Assembly (NCBI RefSeq): GCF_017310505.1
Contig: NZ_CP065957.1
Span: 1,860,001 to 1,924,000 of the forward strand
Direction: 5' to 3'
DNA from: Methylacidiphilum caldifontis
Lineage (GTDB): Bacteria > Verrucomicrobiota > Verrucomicrobiia > Methylacidiphilales > Methylacidiphilaceae
Length of the DNA: 64,000 nucleotides
The notes below the pieces were generated by a model. That model ran no database searches. It saw only the letters and a list, made by a program, of their open reading frames with translations, and was not told the DNA's origin. Positions within the stretch are counted from its first letter, which is position 1. Each line of letters begins with the position of its first letter. The translations under genes and the position numbers were made by a program. This document shows positions 46,297 through 55,981 of the stretch, in pieces.

Positions 46297-47229
46297 TTAT
46301 TCGCGTTTTCCAATCAAAATAACAAACATTTCATTGAGTTGCATTAAATCAACTCCGGTATCAAGGATTGCTTCCCTGTAAAGTCCAAAGTTATGAGAAG
46401 CATCCAAAGGTTCAACCTGGACGACGCTTCCAATGTATAAACCTGGGGGAAAAACACCTCCAAGCCCACTGGTTAAAACCCTTTCTCCTACTCCTACCTG
46501 ACTGTTCCTTGGCAGGTAAACCATACGCGAATAAGGTTTGTTTTCTTTGTTTGTTCCTGCACCAATAACAAGCCCTTGGTCCTTTGAGACTTCAGTCATC
46601 GCCGAAATTTTACAGTTTTCATTCGTCAAAAGAATAACTTCGGTTGTATGCCTTGCCACTATCCCTGTTTTTCCGACAACCCCTCTTGGAGTGACGACAG
46701 GTAAATCCGAGTAAAGCTCACTTTCATCTGCCCAACCCACATCAATCAGTATGTCGTTCCACCAATTTGTGGGATCCCTGCTTATTACCCTGCAGGCTAG
46801 TAGTCGGTACCTGGAAGAATGACGAAAAGAAAGCATCTCCTTTAACCGTTCGTTTTCTTGGCGCAGATGAGACAAATAGCTATTTTCCATCGCCAATTGT
46901 GCATTTTTTTGTTTGAGTTCTTTGAGTTCAATTTGCACTTGGTCCAATGTCTTAAGGCTCAAAGTATAGTCATCGATGGTTTTAACGATCTTGTCCCAAA
47001 TCCAAATCACAGGGGAAAAGACTTCCAATCCGAACCGATGAATTGAATTTTGCCATGGCTTGGGTAGAACAAGTCCAATGAAAATCAAGAATAGAGCGCC
47101 TAAAAAAATGAAAATAGCCGCTCTATAATAAGCAATTTTTGAAAAGGCATTTTCGTCTTTTTCTTCAAATAAGGTAGAACTCTCTTTTTCTACCGAAGAT
47201 TTGCGCATGTGAAAAAAAGGAAGTTTCAA
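46297..47229 (-). CDS. mreC: Rod-shape-determining protein MreC
   Basis: Bitopic membrane protein that activates PBP2-RodA. The 310-residue protein has a membrane helix at about 35-57, a coiled coil at about 85-118 (ELKELKQKNAQLAMENSYLSHLRQENERLKEML), and the periplasmic beta-barrel domains with RVISRDPTNWWNDILID, TPRGVVGKTG and VLTSGLGGVFPPGLYIGSV. It lies directly downstream of mreB. Confidence 0.95.
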   Translation of the reverse strand: MKLPFFHMRKSSVEKESSTLFEEKDENAFSKIAYYRAAIFIFLGALFLIFIGLVLPKPWQNSIHRFGLEVFSPVIWIWDKIVKTIDDYTLSLKTLDQVQIELKELKQKNAQLAMENSYLSHLRQENERLKEMLSFRHSSRYRLLACRVISRDPTNWWNDILIDVGWADESELYSDLPVVTPRGVVGKTGIVARHTTEVILLTNENCKISAMTEVSKDQGLVIGAGTNKENKPYSRMVYLPRNSQVGVGERVLTSGLGGVFPPGLYIGSVVQVEPLDASHNFGLYREAILDTGVDLMQLNEMFVILIGKRE

Positions 47230-47242
47230 GGAAAACTATCTC

Positions 47243-48379
47243 TTAATGCATTGCTGATTTTGCAATTTTATTGAGGTACTGATATTCTTCAAGTATTTTT
47301 CCTGTCCCTTCAGCCACAGCGCTCAAGGGATCTTCTGCAATGTATACAGGCAGAGCGGTTTCTTCCGCTAATAGCCTATCAATACCTCGCAAGAGGGCAC
47401 CCCCACCAGCAAGTACTATTCCTCGCTCGACTAGGTCAGCTGAAAGTTCTGGAGGACATCTTTCCAGAGTAACCCGTACAGATTCGACGATAACCGAAAT
47501 GGGATCCATCATCGCTTCTCTTACCTCCTGGGAAGTTATTGTCAAGGTTTTAGGTAACCCCGCAACCAAATCCCGACCTCTCACTTCCATGACTGTCTCT
47601 TTTTCCAAAGGATAAGCTGAACCGATTTTGATTTTAATTTCTTCTGCAGTCCTCTCCCCGATCATCAAATTATAAGCCCTTCTTAAATAGTTGACTATAG
47701 CTTCATCCATCTCGTCACCCGCTACCCGTACACTGCGGCTATAAACTATCCCAGAAAGGGATATAATGGCTACTTCCGTAGTCCCTCCTCCGATATCAAT
47801 AATCATGTTGCCAGAAGCTTCATGTACCGGTAATCCTACTCCAATCGCGGCAGCCATAGGCTCCTCAACCAGAAACACCTCTCTGGCTCCAGCATGTTTT
47901 GCTGATTCCTGAACAGCCCTTCTTTCTACTTCGGTAATACCACTCGGAACGGCCACAACAACTCTTGGTCTACGAAGACGAAAATGGGTTTGTACCTTCT
48001 GAATAAAAGCCTTCAGCATGGACTCGGTCAAATGGAAGTCAGTAATGACTCCATCCTTTAAGGGCCTTACGGCCACGATGTTCCCGGGTGTCCTGCCAAG
48101 CATTCTTTTGGCTTCTTCACCCACTGCAAGAACATTCTTTGTCCCTTGATATACAGCCACAACCGTGGGTTCTCTCATAACGATCCCTTTTCCCCGAATA
48201 TAAACAAGGGTATTGGCGGTCCCTAAATCAATCCCAATATCATTGCCGAAAAAGGAACTTAAGGAGCGAATGATAGAAAAGGTCTTCTGTCTGAACTGCT
48301 TACCTCCCTCTAGCAATCGGGGGTAATTTTTAGAGATCGCCTCTGAGGGTTGGGCAGCCGTATTCTGTTTTAAATTCAT
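47243..48379 (-). CDS. mreB: Rod-shape-determining protein MreB (bacterial actin)
   Basis: Actin-like ATPase filament that positions the lateral wall synthesis complex. The body matches MreB throughout: [51 protein letters not shown] and [16 protein letters not shown]. At 378 residues it is longer than the usual 340-350, because of about 40 extra residues before the first phosphate loop; a later start is possible. It heads the mreBCD-mrdA-rodA cluster. Confidence 0.97.
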   Translation of the reverse strand: MNLKQNTAAQPSEAISKNYPRLLEGGKQFRQKTFSIIRSLSSFFGNDIGIDLGTANTLVYIRGKGIVMREPTVVAVYQGTKNVLAVGEEAKRMLGRTPGNIVAVRPLKDGVITDFHLTESMLKAFIQKVQTHFRLRRPRVVVAVPSGITEVERRAVQESAKHAGAREVFLVEEPMAAAIGVGLPVHEASGNMIIDIGGGTTEVAIISLSGIVYSRSVRVAGDEMDEAIVNYLRRAYNLMIGERTAEEIKIKIGSAYPLEKETVMEVRGRDLVAGLPKTLTITSQEVREAMMDPISVIVESVRVTLERCPPELSADLVERGIVLAGGGALLRGIDRLLAEETALPVYIAEDPLSAVAEGTGKILEEYQYLNKIAKSAMH

Positions 48380-48552
48380 CTGTGAATAAAGTTAATGTTT
48401 TCTGGTTAAACCATAAAGAAAAAATATGCTTTTAGCTTGTAAAGGAGAGAAAAAAAAGGGAAGTATTAGAAAATAAGATCTTCATCACAAGCATATATTT
48501 GTTTAAGTGTGTTTAAAAAGAAAAGTAAATTCATTCTTTTTTAAATGTATAG

Positions 48553-49260
48553 ATGAATTTTCCAATAGAAAAATCCTTGATCATCGTCGGTTCCATTTCA
48601 ACTCGATATGGAATTAAATCTGCTTTTGAGAACCATCTTCCTATCGATCTTCTGGAATATCGCCTGGACTCAATCCTTTTAGAGCTGAGCTTAAAAGAGG
48701 CTATTGCTGAACTGCAGGGAGCCCTTTGTTGTCGCTCTCTTCCAGCTTTGCTTACGATCAGATCAAAAAAAGAAGGAGGCTTGATCGAATTGTCTGATTC
48801 TGAACGGTCAGATCTTTTTGAGAGATTTTATCCTTTTGTGGATAGCGTGGATTTGGAGTGGCAGCAATTATCCAAGATTTTTAAAGTTTATTCTCTTTAT
48901 AAAAAAGGGGGGAAAAAAATTATTCTTTCTATCCACACTTTAGATCGTTTTTTAGATCTTGACGGCTTTGTTTCTTCCCTTCCTCAGATACAACAACTTG
49001 AACCCGACTTTGTAAAGCTGGCTGTTAGAATTGAAAACCTTTCTCAGCTTAAGGCCTTGACGAATCTGTTCTTTTCGTTTCCAGATATTCCATGGGCTTT
49101 AATGGGTATAGGTGACTATTCGACACTTTCTCGGGTGGTTTTATCGGCTTTGGGATCACGTCTTGTTTATGGCTATGTAGACAAGCCTGCGGCTCTTGGG
49201 CAACCTTCGGTGCTCGACTTAAAAGAAAGCTTTCAGAGACTAGGTATTATAAAAAAATAG
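48553..49260 (+). CDS. aroD: 3-dehydroquinate dehydratase, type I
   Basis: Third step of the shikimate pathway. The 235-residue TIM-barrel shows type I features: LLEYRLD, TIRSKKEGG, the catalytic His in IILSIHTLDRF and the Schiff-base Lys in DFVKLAVRIEN, then GSRLVYGYVDKPAALGQPS. It is a single gene divergent from mreB and convergent with the coiled-coil protein gene. The chorismate-using genes trpEG and the AroQ fusion are in the same window. Confidence 0.9.
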   Translation: MNFPIEKSLIIVGSISTRYGIKSAFENHLPIDLLEYRLDSILLELSLKEAIAELQGALCCRSLPALLTIRSKKEGGLIELSDSERSDLFERFYPFVDSVDLEWQQLSKIFKVYSLYKKGGKKIILSIHTLDRFLDLDGFVSSLPQIQQLEPDFVKLAVRIENLSQLKALTNLFFSFPDIPWALMGIGDYSTLSRVVLSALGSRLVYGYVDKPAALGQPSVLDLKESFQRLGIIKK

Positions 49261-49283
49261 AAGCAGTGAAAAAAGAAATGCTT

Positions 49284-50834
49284 TTAATTTAAAAAAAGAT
49301 CTATAGGGACAAAGCTTTCGGGCAGAACAACAATTTCAGTTAAAGCATAGGCATTGATCGGAAAGGGAAAAAGGGACCACCATTCTTTACCTTCTTTTTT
49401 TATAACAACCCATAAGAAATATTGACCAGGACTAAACTTGGGATTTTGATCAAGCCTTCGCCATTCAAAATATCCTTCAGGACTTAAGGGTATTTTTTCC
49501 CTGACGCTATTTTGAGGTATCTTTTCAAGATCGTTTAAAAAACGTTCTTTTATTTTTCTCTCTGTTTCTTCTGCTTGTGCTAGTTCTCTTTCGTTGTTAG
49601 CATATTCTTGTTCCAGGGGTGTGATTTCGAGCTGGCTGTCCTGAATACGAGACTGAATGCGTAGTATTTGTTCTCGTAAGGCTTGGACTTTGGGTCCAAC
49701 TTCAGCCTGAATTTCTTTGGTCTTGATTTTGAGTTCTTCTCTTTTCTTTTCATTTTCTTTTTCAAAGTTGTGCCAATTTTTTAATTCCTCTTCGGCCCAT
49801 TGCCTTTCTTTGACAGGGTCTATTTCAGGGGGAGGATTGTACAAGGCAAGATTATAGGCATTGACCCAAGCTTCAGGAGAATTTGCTTCAGCCGATGAAA
49901 TGTTGAAATCGATGCCTAATTGCAGGGCTTTTTGTTTAAAACGCTCTCTGAGTTCTTCAAGTTTTTTATCAAATTCTTGATCAAGGAGTGCACCCTCGGT
50001 TTTCCAGATTTGATCAACTTTTTCCTGATATTCTTTAGCGACAATTTGAATTTCTGTTTCAGCAACATGTTCCTGCTGTTTGAGTAACCTGATTCTTTCA
50101 TTAAGAGCTGTAAGATCAGTTCTCGCTTTTTTGAGATTCTCCTTTTTGTTCTGGACTTCTTCCAAGCAGGGTCCAATCTCATTAAAATAATTGTCTTTTA
50201 ATGCCTTAATGTCAGCTGAAAAATCGTGAACAATATAAATCTCTTTGGGCATGGATATCCCTTTGACCGCTATCCATCCATTAACCCGAGTTTCCCTGAA
50301 AGAGTAATAGGTACCCAATCCGGCAGTTATAGTCCCAATATAGAGAAAAGCTCGTAAAAGAAACCCCACCCATTTTCTCCGGGCAGAGAAAGTAGAAGTT
50401 TTTTTAGTCGGCGCAGCCGAAGTTGGGGAAGTTGAAGGGAGATTCTTAGGTGGGGGATGATTTTTTTTTATTGCTCGTTCAGCAATCGGATCTGGAAGGC
50501 TGTGGTGAGGATTAGCATTTTGTTTATTGCTGTTATTTTCTGCTTTGGGAAAAGAAATTCGGCCATTAGATGGGAAGGAAATTCCAGTAGATGAAGAAGG
50601 AAAGGTAGAATGTTGCAGAACACCTTGGGCTAGACCATCTTTTTTATGGTAACCTAGTTTGCGGGGAGGCGGATGTTTTTTGTTTTGACCAGAAAGATAG
50701 GGAGGAAGAGCATTTCTAGGACCTATTTTTTTGGATGATGTTTTCTTTTGACTATGACCGTCCAGCTGCTTTCCTTGGGGGGGAAAACTGAAAGGATATC
50801 CTGCTGGCTTTTGGGATAGTCCTTCAAAATCCAT
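49284..50834 (-). CDS. Proline-rich, single-pass, coiled-coil protein of unknown function
   Basis: I do not recognise a family. The 516-residue protein has four parts. Residues 1-150 are a basic Pro/Ser/Lys-rich cytoplasmic region. One membrane helix spans about 155-175 (WVGFLLRAFLYIGTITAGLGTYYSF). A long coiled coil covers about 215-420 with heptad-rich Glu/Lys/Leu sequence, interrupted near 310-335 by a Pro-rich loop. A C-terminal globular part of about 85 residues contains EGYFEWRRLDQNP and YFLWVVIKKEGKEWWSLFPFP. It is upstream of nothing on its strand until aroD, which converges. It could be an envelope-spanning structural protein. Confidence 0.7.
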   Translation of the reverse strand: MDFEGLSQKPAGYPFSFPPQGKQLDGHSQKKTSSKKIGPRNALPPYLSGQNKKHPPPRKLGYHKKDGLAQGVLQHSTFPSSSTGISFPSNGRISFPKAENNSNKQNANPHHSLPDPIAERAIKKNHPPPKNLPSTSPTSAAPTKKTSTFSARRKWVGFLLRAFLYIGTITAGLGTYYSFRETRVNGWIAVKGISMPKEIYIVHDFSADIKALKDNYFNEIGPCLEEVQNKKENLKKARTDLTALNERIRLLKQQEHVAETEIQIVAKEYQEKVDQIWKTEGALLDQEFDKKLEELRERFKQKALQLGIDFNISSAEANSPEAWVNAYNLALYNPPPEIDPVKERQWAEEELKNWHNFEKENEKKREELKIKTKEIQAEVGPKVQALREQILRIQSRIQDSQLEITPLEQEYANNERELAQAEETERKIKERFLNDLEKIPQNSVREKIPLSPEGYFEWRRLDQNPKFSPGQYFLWVVIKKEGKEWWSLFPFPINAYALTEIVVLPESFVPIDLFLN

Positions 50835-50859
50835 AGTTTTAACTTTTACGATTTAAAAA

Positions 50860-51681
50860 TCACAATGGATAGCTGCCTATCAAAATTATCCAACCTTGGC
50901 CACCTGTAAACTTTTTCCATGAATATTCGATTTCCTCGTTGTTGTGTTCTTTTGTCGTTTTTTCTAACAGATAGAGCCTATTTTGTGGATTTTGGAGATC
51001 GTTCTCTAAGAAAATGATTTTTGCTTTTTGATTTTCTATCCATTTCTCGAACAGGCAATGGGAAATTGTGCTGCCTCCGATAAGAAGCACCGTTTTGTAA
51101 GCGACATTTTCCTTGGGAATCGATCTGTTTTGAAAAAAGAAAAAATGTTTTTCTATTTGAAGATGAGGAAAAAGAGAAGAAAGATCAATTTCACCGGCAA
51201 GCGAAAAAGAAAAAAAATGAAAGGGCAGAGCAGCCCTTTTTTCTTTAAGCCTATCTACAAGGTAAGGGGTTGAAAGAACAATAGTGTCTACTTCATGTTC
51301 CTTGTCTTTTTGAGTTTGATTTTCTTCATCCAGAGAAATGGGAATAAATGTACTGCTTGACCCAAATCTAAATAGGGAGGCAAGAAGACAGGGAAGAAAA
51401 TGTTTTTGGGGGCATCCAATTCTTAACCCCCCTTGCTGGCAGCGGGAGGAAGAAAATATTTCCCGGTATATCCCTTCAAGGTTTTTGTCTTGCAATGGCC
51501 CAGGATTAATCTCTTTAAGATTTTTTAGATGTCGATCTTCTCTATAGGTATCGAGAATAGGATAACCATAAAACTTTTTTTTTTCGCCTATTTCCTGGGC
51601 GAGTTTCATTCTGAGATTGAGAAATTTTAAAATCTCTAGATCAATCTTTTCTAATTGGTTGCGGAAAGCCTCTATGCCCAT
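50860..51681 (-). CDS. Chorismate mutase (AroQ) fused to a degenerate prephenate-dehydratase-like region
   Basis: Residues 1-90 are a standard AroQ-class chorismate mutase: LEKIDLEILKFLNLRMKLAQEIGEKK then ILDTYREDRHLKNL. In P-proteins (PheA) this is followed by a prephenate dehydratase and an ACT domain, about 360 residues in total. Here only about 180 more follow. A segment near 92-115 (LRIGCPQKHFLPCLLASLFRFGSSSTFIPIS) looks like a worn LGPEGTFSEQA...FG start, but the T-R-F catalytic triplet and ESRP motif are absent. I infer loss of dehydratase activity; the mutase may still work. It lies 12 bases from the trpS stop. Confidence 0.68.
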   Translation of the reverse strand: MGIEAFRNQLEKIDLEILKFLNLRMKLAQEIGEKKKFYGYPILDTYREDRHLKNLKEINPGPLQDKNLEGIYREIFSSSRCQQGGLRIGCPQKHFLPCLLASLFRFGSSSTFIPISLDEENQTQKDKEHEVDTIVLSTPYLVDRLKEKRAALPFHFFSFSLAGEIDLSSLFPHLQIEKHFFFFQNRSIPKENVAYKTVLLIGGSTISHCLFEKWIENQKAKIIFLENDLQNPQNRLYLLEKTTKEHNNEEIEYSWKKFTGGQGWIILIGSYPL

Positions 51682-51694
51682 AATAGGTAATGAT

Positions 51695-52672
51695 TTAATC
51701 GAGAAGACCTACAGCTTGCCTAACTTTTCGTATGGTTTCCTGAGATATCAACCTTGCCCGGTAAGCCCCATCAGCAAGGACTTCATCCACATAGCCAGGA
51801 TTACACTCCAATTCTTTATATCTTTCTCGAATAGGTTTAAAATAGGCATTTAGTTTTTCAAGCAGAAGTTTTTTATAATAAGCGTAGCCTTGACCTCCCT
51901 TTTTCATGCTTTCGATAAATTCTTCGTATTCCGAGGGCTGAGCAACTAATTTATATAAACTGGCAAGTATGGATCCCTGGATGGGTTTAGGAGCAGCAAT
52001 GGGGGTAGAGTCTGTTTTTATGCTCATGACTTTTCGTTTGAATTCTTGCGGATCGCCAAAAATCTCCAAGGTATTGTTATAAGATTTGGACATTTTCTGG
52101 CCATCTATTCCAGGTATCACCGCCACTTCTTCCTGGATATCAGGTTCTGGTATACGAAAAACTTCTCCATAGGTGTTGTTAAATTTTTGAGCTATATCCC
52201 TTGCAATTTCAAGGTGCTGTTTTTGATCTTGGCCCACAGGGATGATTTCGGACTGATAAAGGAGGATATCGGCTGACATGAGTACAGGATAAGAAAAAAG
52301 AGCCAAAGTAGGGGAGAGGCCCTTCGCAATTTTATCCTTAAAGCTGTGGGATCTTTCAAGTAAACCAAATGGAGTTATGGAAGCTAGAATCCAGGCAAGC
52401 TCATGGACTTCTGGAATGGAACTTTGCCTAAAAAATATGGATTTGATAGGATCCAGTCCGCAAGCCAAAAAAGCCATCGCGATTTTTCTCACATATTGTC
52501 TTAAATTCTGCGGATCTTTTATGGATGTTAAAGCATGATAATCGGCTATGAAATAAAGCGTTTGGGCTTTATCCTGCCATTCAATCGCCCTCTTGATCAT
52601 TCCAAAATAATTTCCAATGTGGAGATGGCCTGAGGGCTGAATTCCAGAAAGAACACGTTTCAACATAAACAA
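51695..52672 (-). CDS. trpS: Tryptophanyl-tRNA synthetase
   Basis: Class I synthetase that charges tRNA-Trp. The 325-residue protein shows the HIGH-type motif in SGHLHIGNYFGMI, the dimer and Trp-binding region YPVLMSADILLYQSEIIPVGQDQKQHLEIARDIA, and KMSKSYNN. Length and motifs are standard. It begins just upstream of the chorismate mutase fusion gene on the same strand. Confidence 0.96.
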   Translation of the reverse strand: MFMLKRVLSGIQPSGHLHIGNYFGMIKRAIEWQDKAQTLYFIADYHALTSIKDPQNLRQYVRKIAMAFLACGLDPIKSIFFRQSSIPEVHELAWILASITPFGLLERSHSFKDKIAKGLSPTLALFSYPVLMSADILLYQSEIIPVGQDQKQHLEIARDIAQKFNNTYGEVFRIPEPDIQEEVAVIPGIDGQKMSKSYNNTLEIFGDPQEFKRKVMSIKTDSTPIAAPKPIQGSILASLYKLVAQPSEYEEFIESMKKGGQGYAYYKKLLLEKLNAYFKPIRERYKELECNPGYVDEVLADGAYRARLISQETIRKVRQAVGLLD

Positions 52673-52718
52673 TTTATTTTTGTAGTAGCTAGAAAAAAAG
52701 ATCAGTTCAAATAAAGGG

Positions 52719-53183
52719 CTAAAATCGGCTTTGGAGATGTACTTTTTCTATAACATCCTTGAAATCGGCTTTTCTATATTCGATTTCTTGCATTAACCAT
52801 TCAGGACTCATACAGAAGGCTCCCAAGGATTCTACCTGCCGTTTTTCTTCGAGATCAGCCGTGATGACTGTTACCGTCCTTTGGGCAACCGAATCGCTCA
52901 CAAATTTTTCTATGACCCCATCAGCTGTTGATCCTTTGGGTGAAAAAACGATAGTAAAATCCTCTGGAACTTTAGGAATGGAAACTGGCTCTGGATTGTT
53001 GCCGTCAAAGACAACAACAACCTGATAAATATCGAGATCATGCAATAGAATAAGTTTTTCAATCAATAATTCTCTGGCCTTTCTCAAGCTTTGTCTTTTA
53101 GCTAGCCTAAGATCATTCCAGCAATAGATGACACTATAGCCGTCTATGACTAAAAGAGGAAGAAGTGATAATTTTTTAGCCAT
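52719..53183 (-). CDS. NYN-domain (YacP/Rae1-like) putative ribonuclease
   Basis: PIN-like nuclease-fold protein of 154 residues. It starts with LLVIDGYSVIYCW, has LIEKLILLHDLDIYQVVVVFDGNN and ends in a region with TADGVIEKFVSD and VTVITADLEEKRQVESLGA; the acidic residues at these places form the metal site in the family. B. subtilis Rae1 (YacP) cleaves mRNA in the ribosome A site; whether this relative does so is unknown. Confidence 0.85.
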   Translation of the reverse strand: MAKKLSLLPLLVIDGYSVIYCWNDLRLAKRQSLRKARELLIEKLILLHDLDIYQVVVVFDGNNPEPVSIPKVPEDFTIVFSPKGSTADGVIEKFVSDSVAQRTVTVITADLEEKRQVESLGAFCMSPEWLMQEIEYRKADFKDVIEKVHLQSRF

Positions 53184-53538
53184 TCGTTGAGCCCATAGCT
53201 GAGTGGGGGGATCCCAAAAGTCTCATTTTCTCTTTTTTTCTCTTGTAATAACGTTTCCTTCTTTTCCTTTTTTCAATTTTATTCCATTGTTTGCTCATCT
53301 TTAAGAAGCCAAAAGTTTTTTCTTTTCCTTATGTTATATTTTAAATTACTCTATTCTTTCAAGTTCCGTTTTACGAGGAAACCTTGATTTTTGATTTATG
53401 AATAAATTGCATGATTATATAATATAATATTAAAAAAAAAGATAGATAGAATCTTATCGAAAAGTACAAAATAATGCCCCTCTATTTTGTATCTTTTTTA
53501 TTGAGGTCTATCTGAAGATTTGAAAATAGCAATTTTTA
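53184..53538. other. Divergent AT-rich spacer before htrA
   Basis: About 355 bases between the NYN gene and htrA. It contains overlapping TATAAT hexamers at 53418-53428 about 110 bases before htrA, a plausible promoter region, but no -35 was assigned. No gene seen. Confidence 0.4.
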
Positions 53539-55122
53539 ATGTTTTTTCGACAAGTTTTTTGTATGCATAATGTTATGAATAATTCCCAAAGACTTTTCTT
53601 TTCTTTTATTTTAGCTACTTTTTGTTTTTTCTGCTTTCCCTTCGGGGAGTCGGTCAAAGCTTTGAATTGGTTTTCTCAAAGCAAAGAATTTAAATCTGGA
53701 GCTTTTCAGTTTCAGATTGATAATGCGCCTATTCAGAGACAGAACGTGGGTGTGGTGACCAGTTTTGCCCCTATTGTTAAAAAAGTGGCTCCGAGTGTAG
53801 TAGAGATCTTCACAACCCAAAAAGTTAAAGCTCCGGAGGGATGGATATTCCCTTTTTTCAATGATCCATTTTTTAGAAAGTTTTTTGGACCCCCAGATGG
53901 AGGCGAGGATCAGAATAACCCTAGAATGTTTCCTATGCCTAAGCCCAGGAAGCAAACAGGTTTAGGATCAGGGGTGATCATCTCTTCGGATGGATATATT
54001 GTGACCAATAATCATGTGGTGGATGTAGCCGAAGAGATTAAAGTTCTAGTGGGAGAACAAAAAAAGGAGTTTTCTGGAAAGGTTATTGGCAAAGATCCAT
54101 TGACTGATATAGCCCTGGTAAAAATTGAAACTTCAGGTCTTCCTTCCATCGTTTTTACTGACAGTGATCTGGTGGAAGTGGGGGATGTTGTTCTGGCCAT
54201 TGGTAATCCTTTTGCTCTTACACAGACGGTTACAATGGGCATTGTGAGTGGTAAAGGAAGAAAAGATATCGGTATAGAAGAATATGAAGATTTTATCCAA
54301 ACCGATGCGGCGATAAATCCTGGGAATTCGGGAGGCGCCTTGGTTGACATCCAGGGGAGGTTAGTAGGGATAAACACCGCTATCGTTAGCCCAGGTAGAG
54401 TAGGGAACTTGGGTATCGGTTTTGCCGTACCTTCGAACATGGCTCGTTATGTGGTCGAGCAAATTTTAAAAAATGGTCGGGTTATTCGTGGTTTTCTTGG
54501 TGTGACCATATCGGAAGTAACCCCTGATCTGGCTCAAGCCTTTAAGCTTTCCGAAGCAACCGGAGCGTTAGTGGAGCAGGTCAGTCCGGGGACTCCTGCG
54601 GATCAAGCGGGAATGAAAGCTGGGGATGTTATACTTGAATATAATGGACAAAAAGTGACTGATCCTCGATCTTTAAGATTGGCTGTATCCCAGACTCCGC
54701 CAGGCTCGAGGGTAAACTTAAAAATTTGGCGTGATGGCAAGGAAAAGATTATCCAAGCTGTACTCAAGGAAAGAACGCCTGAGGAAGTTTCTACGAATGC
54801 TCCTAGACAACAGGAAGAAAATTCTACCTTTTTGTCGGGGGTGGAAATCTCCGATCTGAATAGGATGATGAGACAACAGTTTGAAATACCCCCCGATATC
54901 CAAGGAGTGGTCATTGTATCCGTTGACCCTGAGTCTCCTGCAGCAAGGCCGGGAAGAAACTCTTTGCAACCTGGTGATGTTATTCTAGAGGTCCAGCACC
55001 GACCCGTACGGACGGTTCAAGAGGCCTTGCAGGCCGTAAAAGGAACAACGGGCAATGTTCTCCTTAGGGTGTGGTCCAAAGGAGTGACTCATTTTGTTGT
55101 TGTTCCTCGAACCAACAAGTAA
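53539..55122 (+). CDS. htrA: Do-like serine protease with two PDZ domains
   Basis: Periplasmic protease/chaperone of the DegP/HtrA family. The 527-residue protein has a signal peptide (start at 53539, 53563 or 53575; the last gives MNNSQRLFFSFILATFCFF). The trypsin-like domain has the triad His in VTNNHVVD, Asp in DPLTDIALVKI and Ser in NPGNSGGALVD. PDZ1 spans about 320-405 and PDZ2 about 425-520 (IQGVVIVSVDPESPAARPG). It is a full DegP-type architecture with all active residues. A hairpin terminator candidate follows. Confidence 0.95.
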   Translation: MFFRQVFCMHNVMNNSQRLFFSFILATFCFFCFPFGESVKALNWFSQSKEFKSGAFQFQIDNAPIQRQNVGVVTSFAPIVKKVAPSVVEIFTTQKVKAPEGWIFPFFNDPFFRKFFGPPDGGEDQNNPRMFPMPKPRKQTGLGSGVIISSDGYIVTNNHVVDVAEEIKVLVGEQKKEFSGKVIGKDPLTDIALVKIETSGLPSIVFTDSDLVEVGDVVLAIGNPFALTQTVTMGIVSGKGRKDIGIEEYEDFIQTDAAINPGNSGGALVDIQGRLVGINTAIVSPGRVGNLGIGFAVPSNMARYVVEQILKNGRVIRGFLGVTISEVTPDLAQAFKLSEATGALVEQVSPGTPADQAGMKAGDVILEYNGQKVTDPRSLRLAVSQTPPGSRVNLKIWRDGKEKIIQAVLKERTPEEVSTNAPRQQEENSTFLSGVEISDLNRMMRQQFEIPPDIQGVVIVSVDPESPAARPGRNSLQPGDVILEVQHRPVRTVQEALQAVKGTTGNVLLRVWSKGVTHFVVVPRTNK

Positions 55123-55140
55123 TGGGTGGCTTTAGAAGAC

Positions 55141-55169
55141 AAGGTGGGAAAAGAAACACCTTTATTTAT
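55141..55169 (+). terminator. Possible terminator after htrA
   Basis: AAGGTG at 55141-55146 pairs with CACCTT at 55157-55162 around a ten-base loop, followed by a T/A-rich tail (TATTTAT). It lies 18 bases after the htrA stop. The stem is short, so the call is tentative. Confidence 0.35.
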
Positions 55170-55225
55170 AATAGAGTCATGTCAGTATGCATACCTCTTT
55201 AAATAAGAAGTATCATTAAAAGGGT

Positions 55226-55981
55226 ATGATTCTTGTCGATGTAAGTAATACAGTAACAAAAATTGGACTTTTTGAGGACGGGAAAATAAGCCTATTAGAT
55301 AAAATTCCGACCTCTCAAATCGGATTTGATTTTACCGAAAGGGTGGCGCAAAAGTTTCCCCTTGAAGATTTAATCCTCTGTAGTGTGGTGCCAAAGAACG
55401 ATCTTTATTTCGAATGGCCTTTTCGAGGTAGGATATATAAAATAGATCCCTCAGTTCCCTTAGGGATCCCGATCGACTATCCTAATCCAGCAGAGATCGG
55501 AGCTGATAGACTTTCTAATGCTGTGGCTTTAGCTTTTTTGTATGGCTATCCTGCGGTAGCCATTGATTTTGGAACAGCAACAACTTTTGATATTGTAGAT
55601 CAAAAAGGAGCTTTTTGTGGGGGGATAATTGCTCCAGGGTTAAATATGATGACTACTTATCTGCATGAAAAGACCGCTCTATTACCCTTAGTGGATTTGA
55701 AAGAACCTCTAAGAATTATTGCCCATTCTACGGAAGAAGCTGTGCGGGTTGGAGCTGTTCATGGCTACAGAGGAATGGTTAAGTATCTTTTAGAGAAAAT
55801 TAAAGAAGAGCTTGGCTTTCCTCAGAAATTCATTGTTGTGGCTACCGGAGGTCAATGTCGACTGGTCTGTTCACAGCTTGGTAGCGTTGAATATATCGAT
55901 GAGTTGCTGACTTTAAAAGGAATTCGGCTTATTGGAGAAAATTTGATAAAAATCCAAAAAAAAACACCACTTTTGATTTAA
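55226..55981 (+). CDS. coaX: Type III pantothenate kinase
   Basis: First enzyme of coenzyme A synthesis. The 251-residue ASKHA-fold protein starts MILVDVSNTVTKIGLFEDGK, has PAEIGADRLSNAVA and IDFGTATTFDIVD with catalytic Asp residues, GGIIAPGLNMM and VATGGQCRLV. The family is usually feedback-resistant and needs a monovalent cation. It is preceded by htrA and followed by a gene-free stretch. Confidence 0.94.
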   Translation: MILVDVSNTVTKIGLFEDGKISLLDKIPTSQIGFDFTERVAQKFPLEDLILCSVVPKNDLYFEWPFRGRIYKIDPSVPLGIPIDYPNPAEIGADRLSNAVALAFLYGYPAVAIDFGTATTFDIVDQKGAFCGGIIAPGLNMMTTYLHEKTALLPLVDLKEPLRIIAHSTEEAVRVGAVHGYRGMVKYLLEKIKEELGFPQKFIVVATGGQCRLVCSQLGSVEYIDELLTLKGIRLIGENLIKIQKKTPLLI

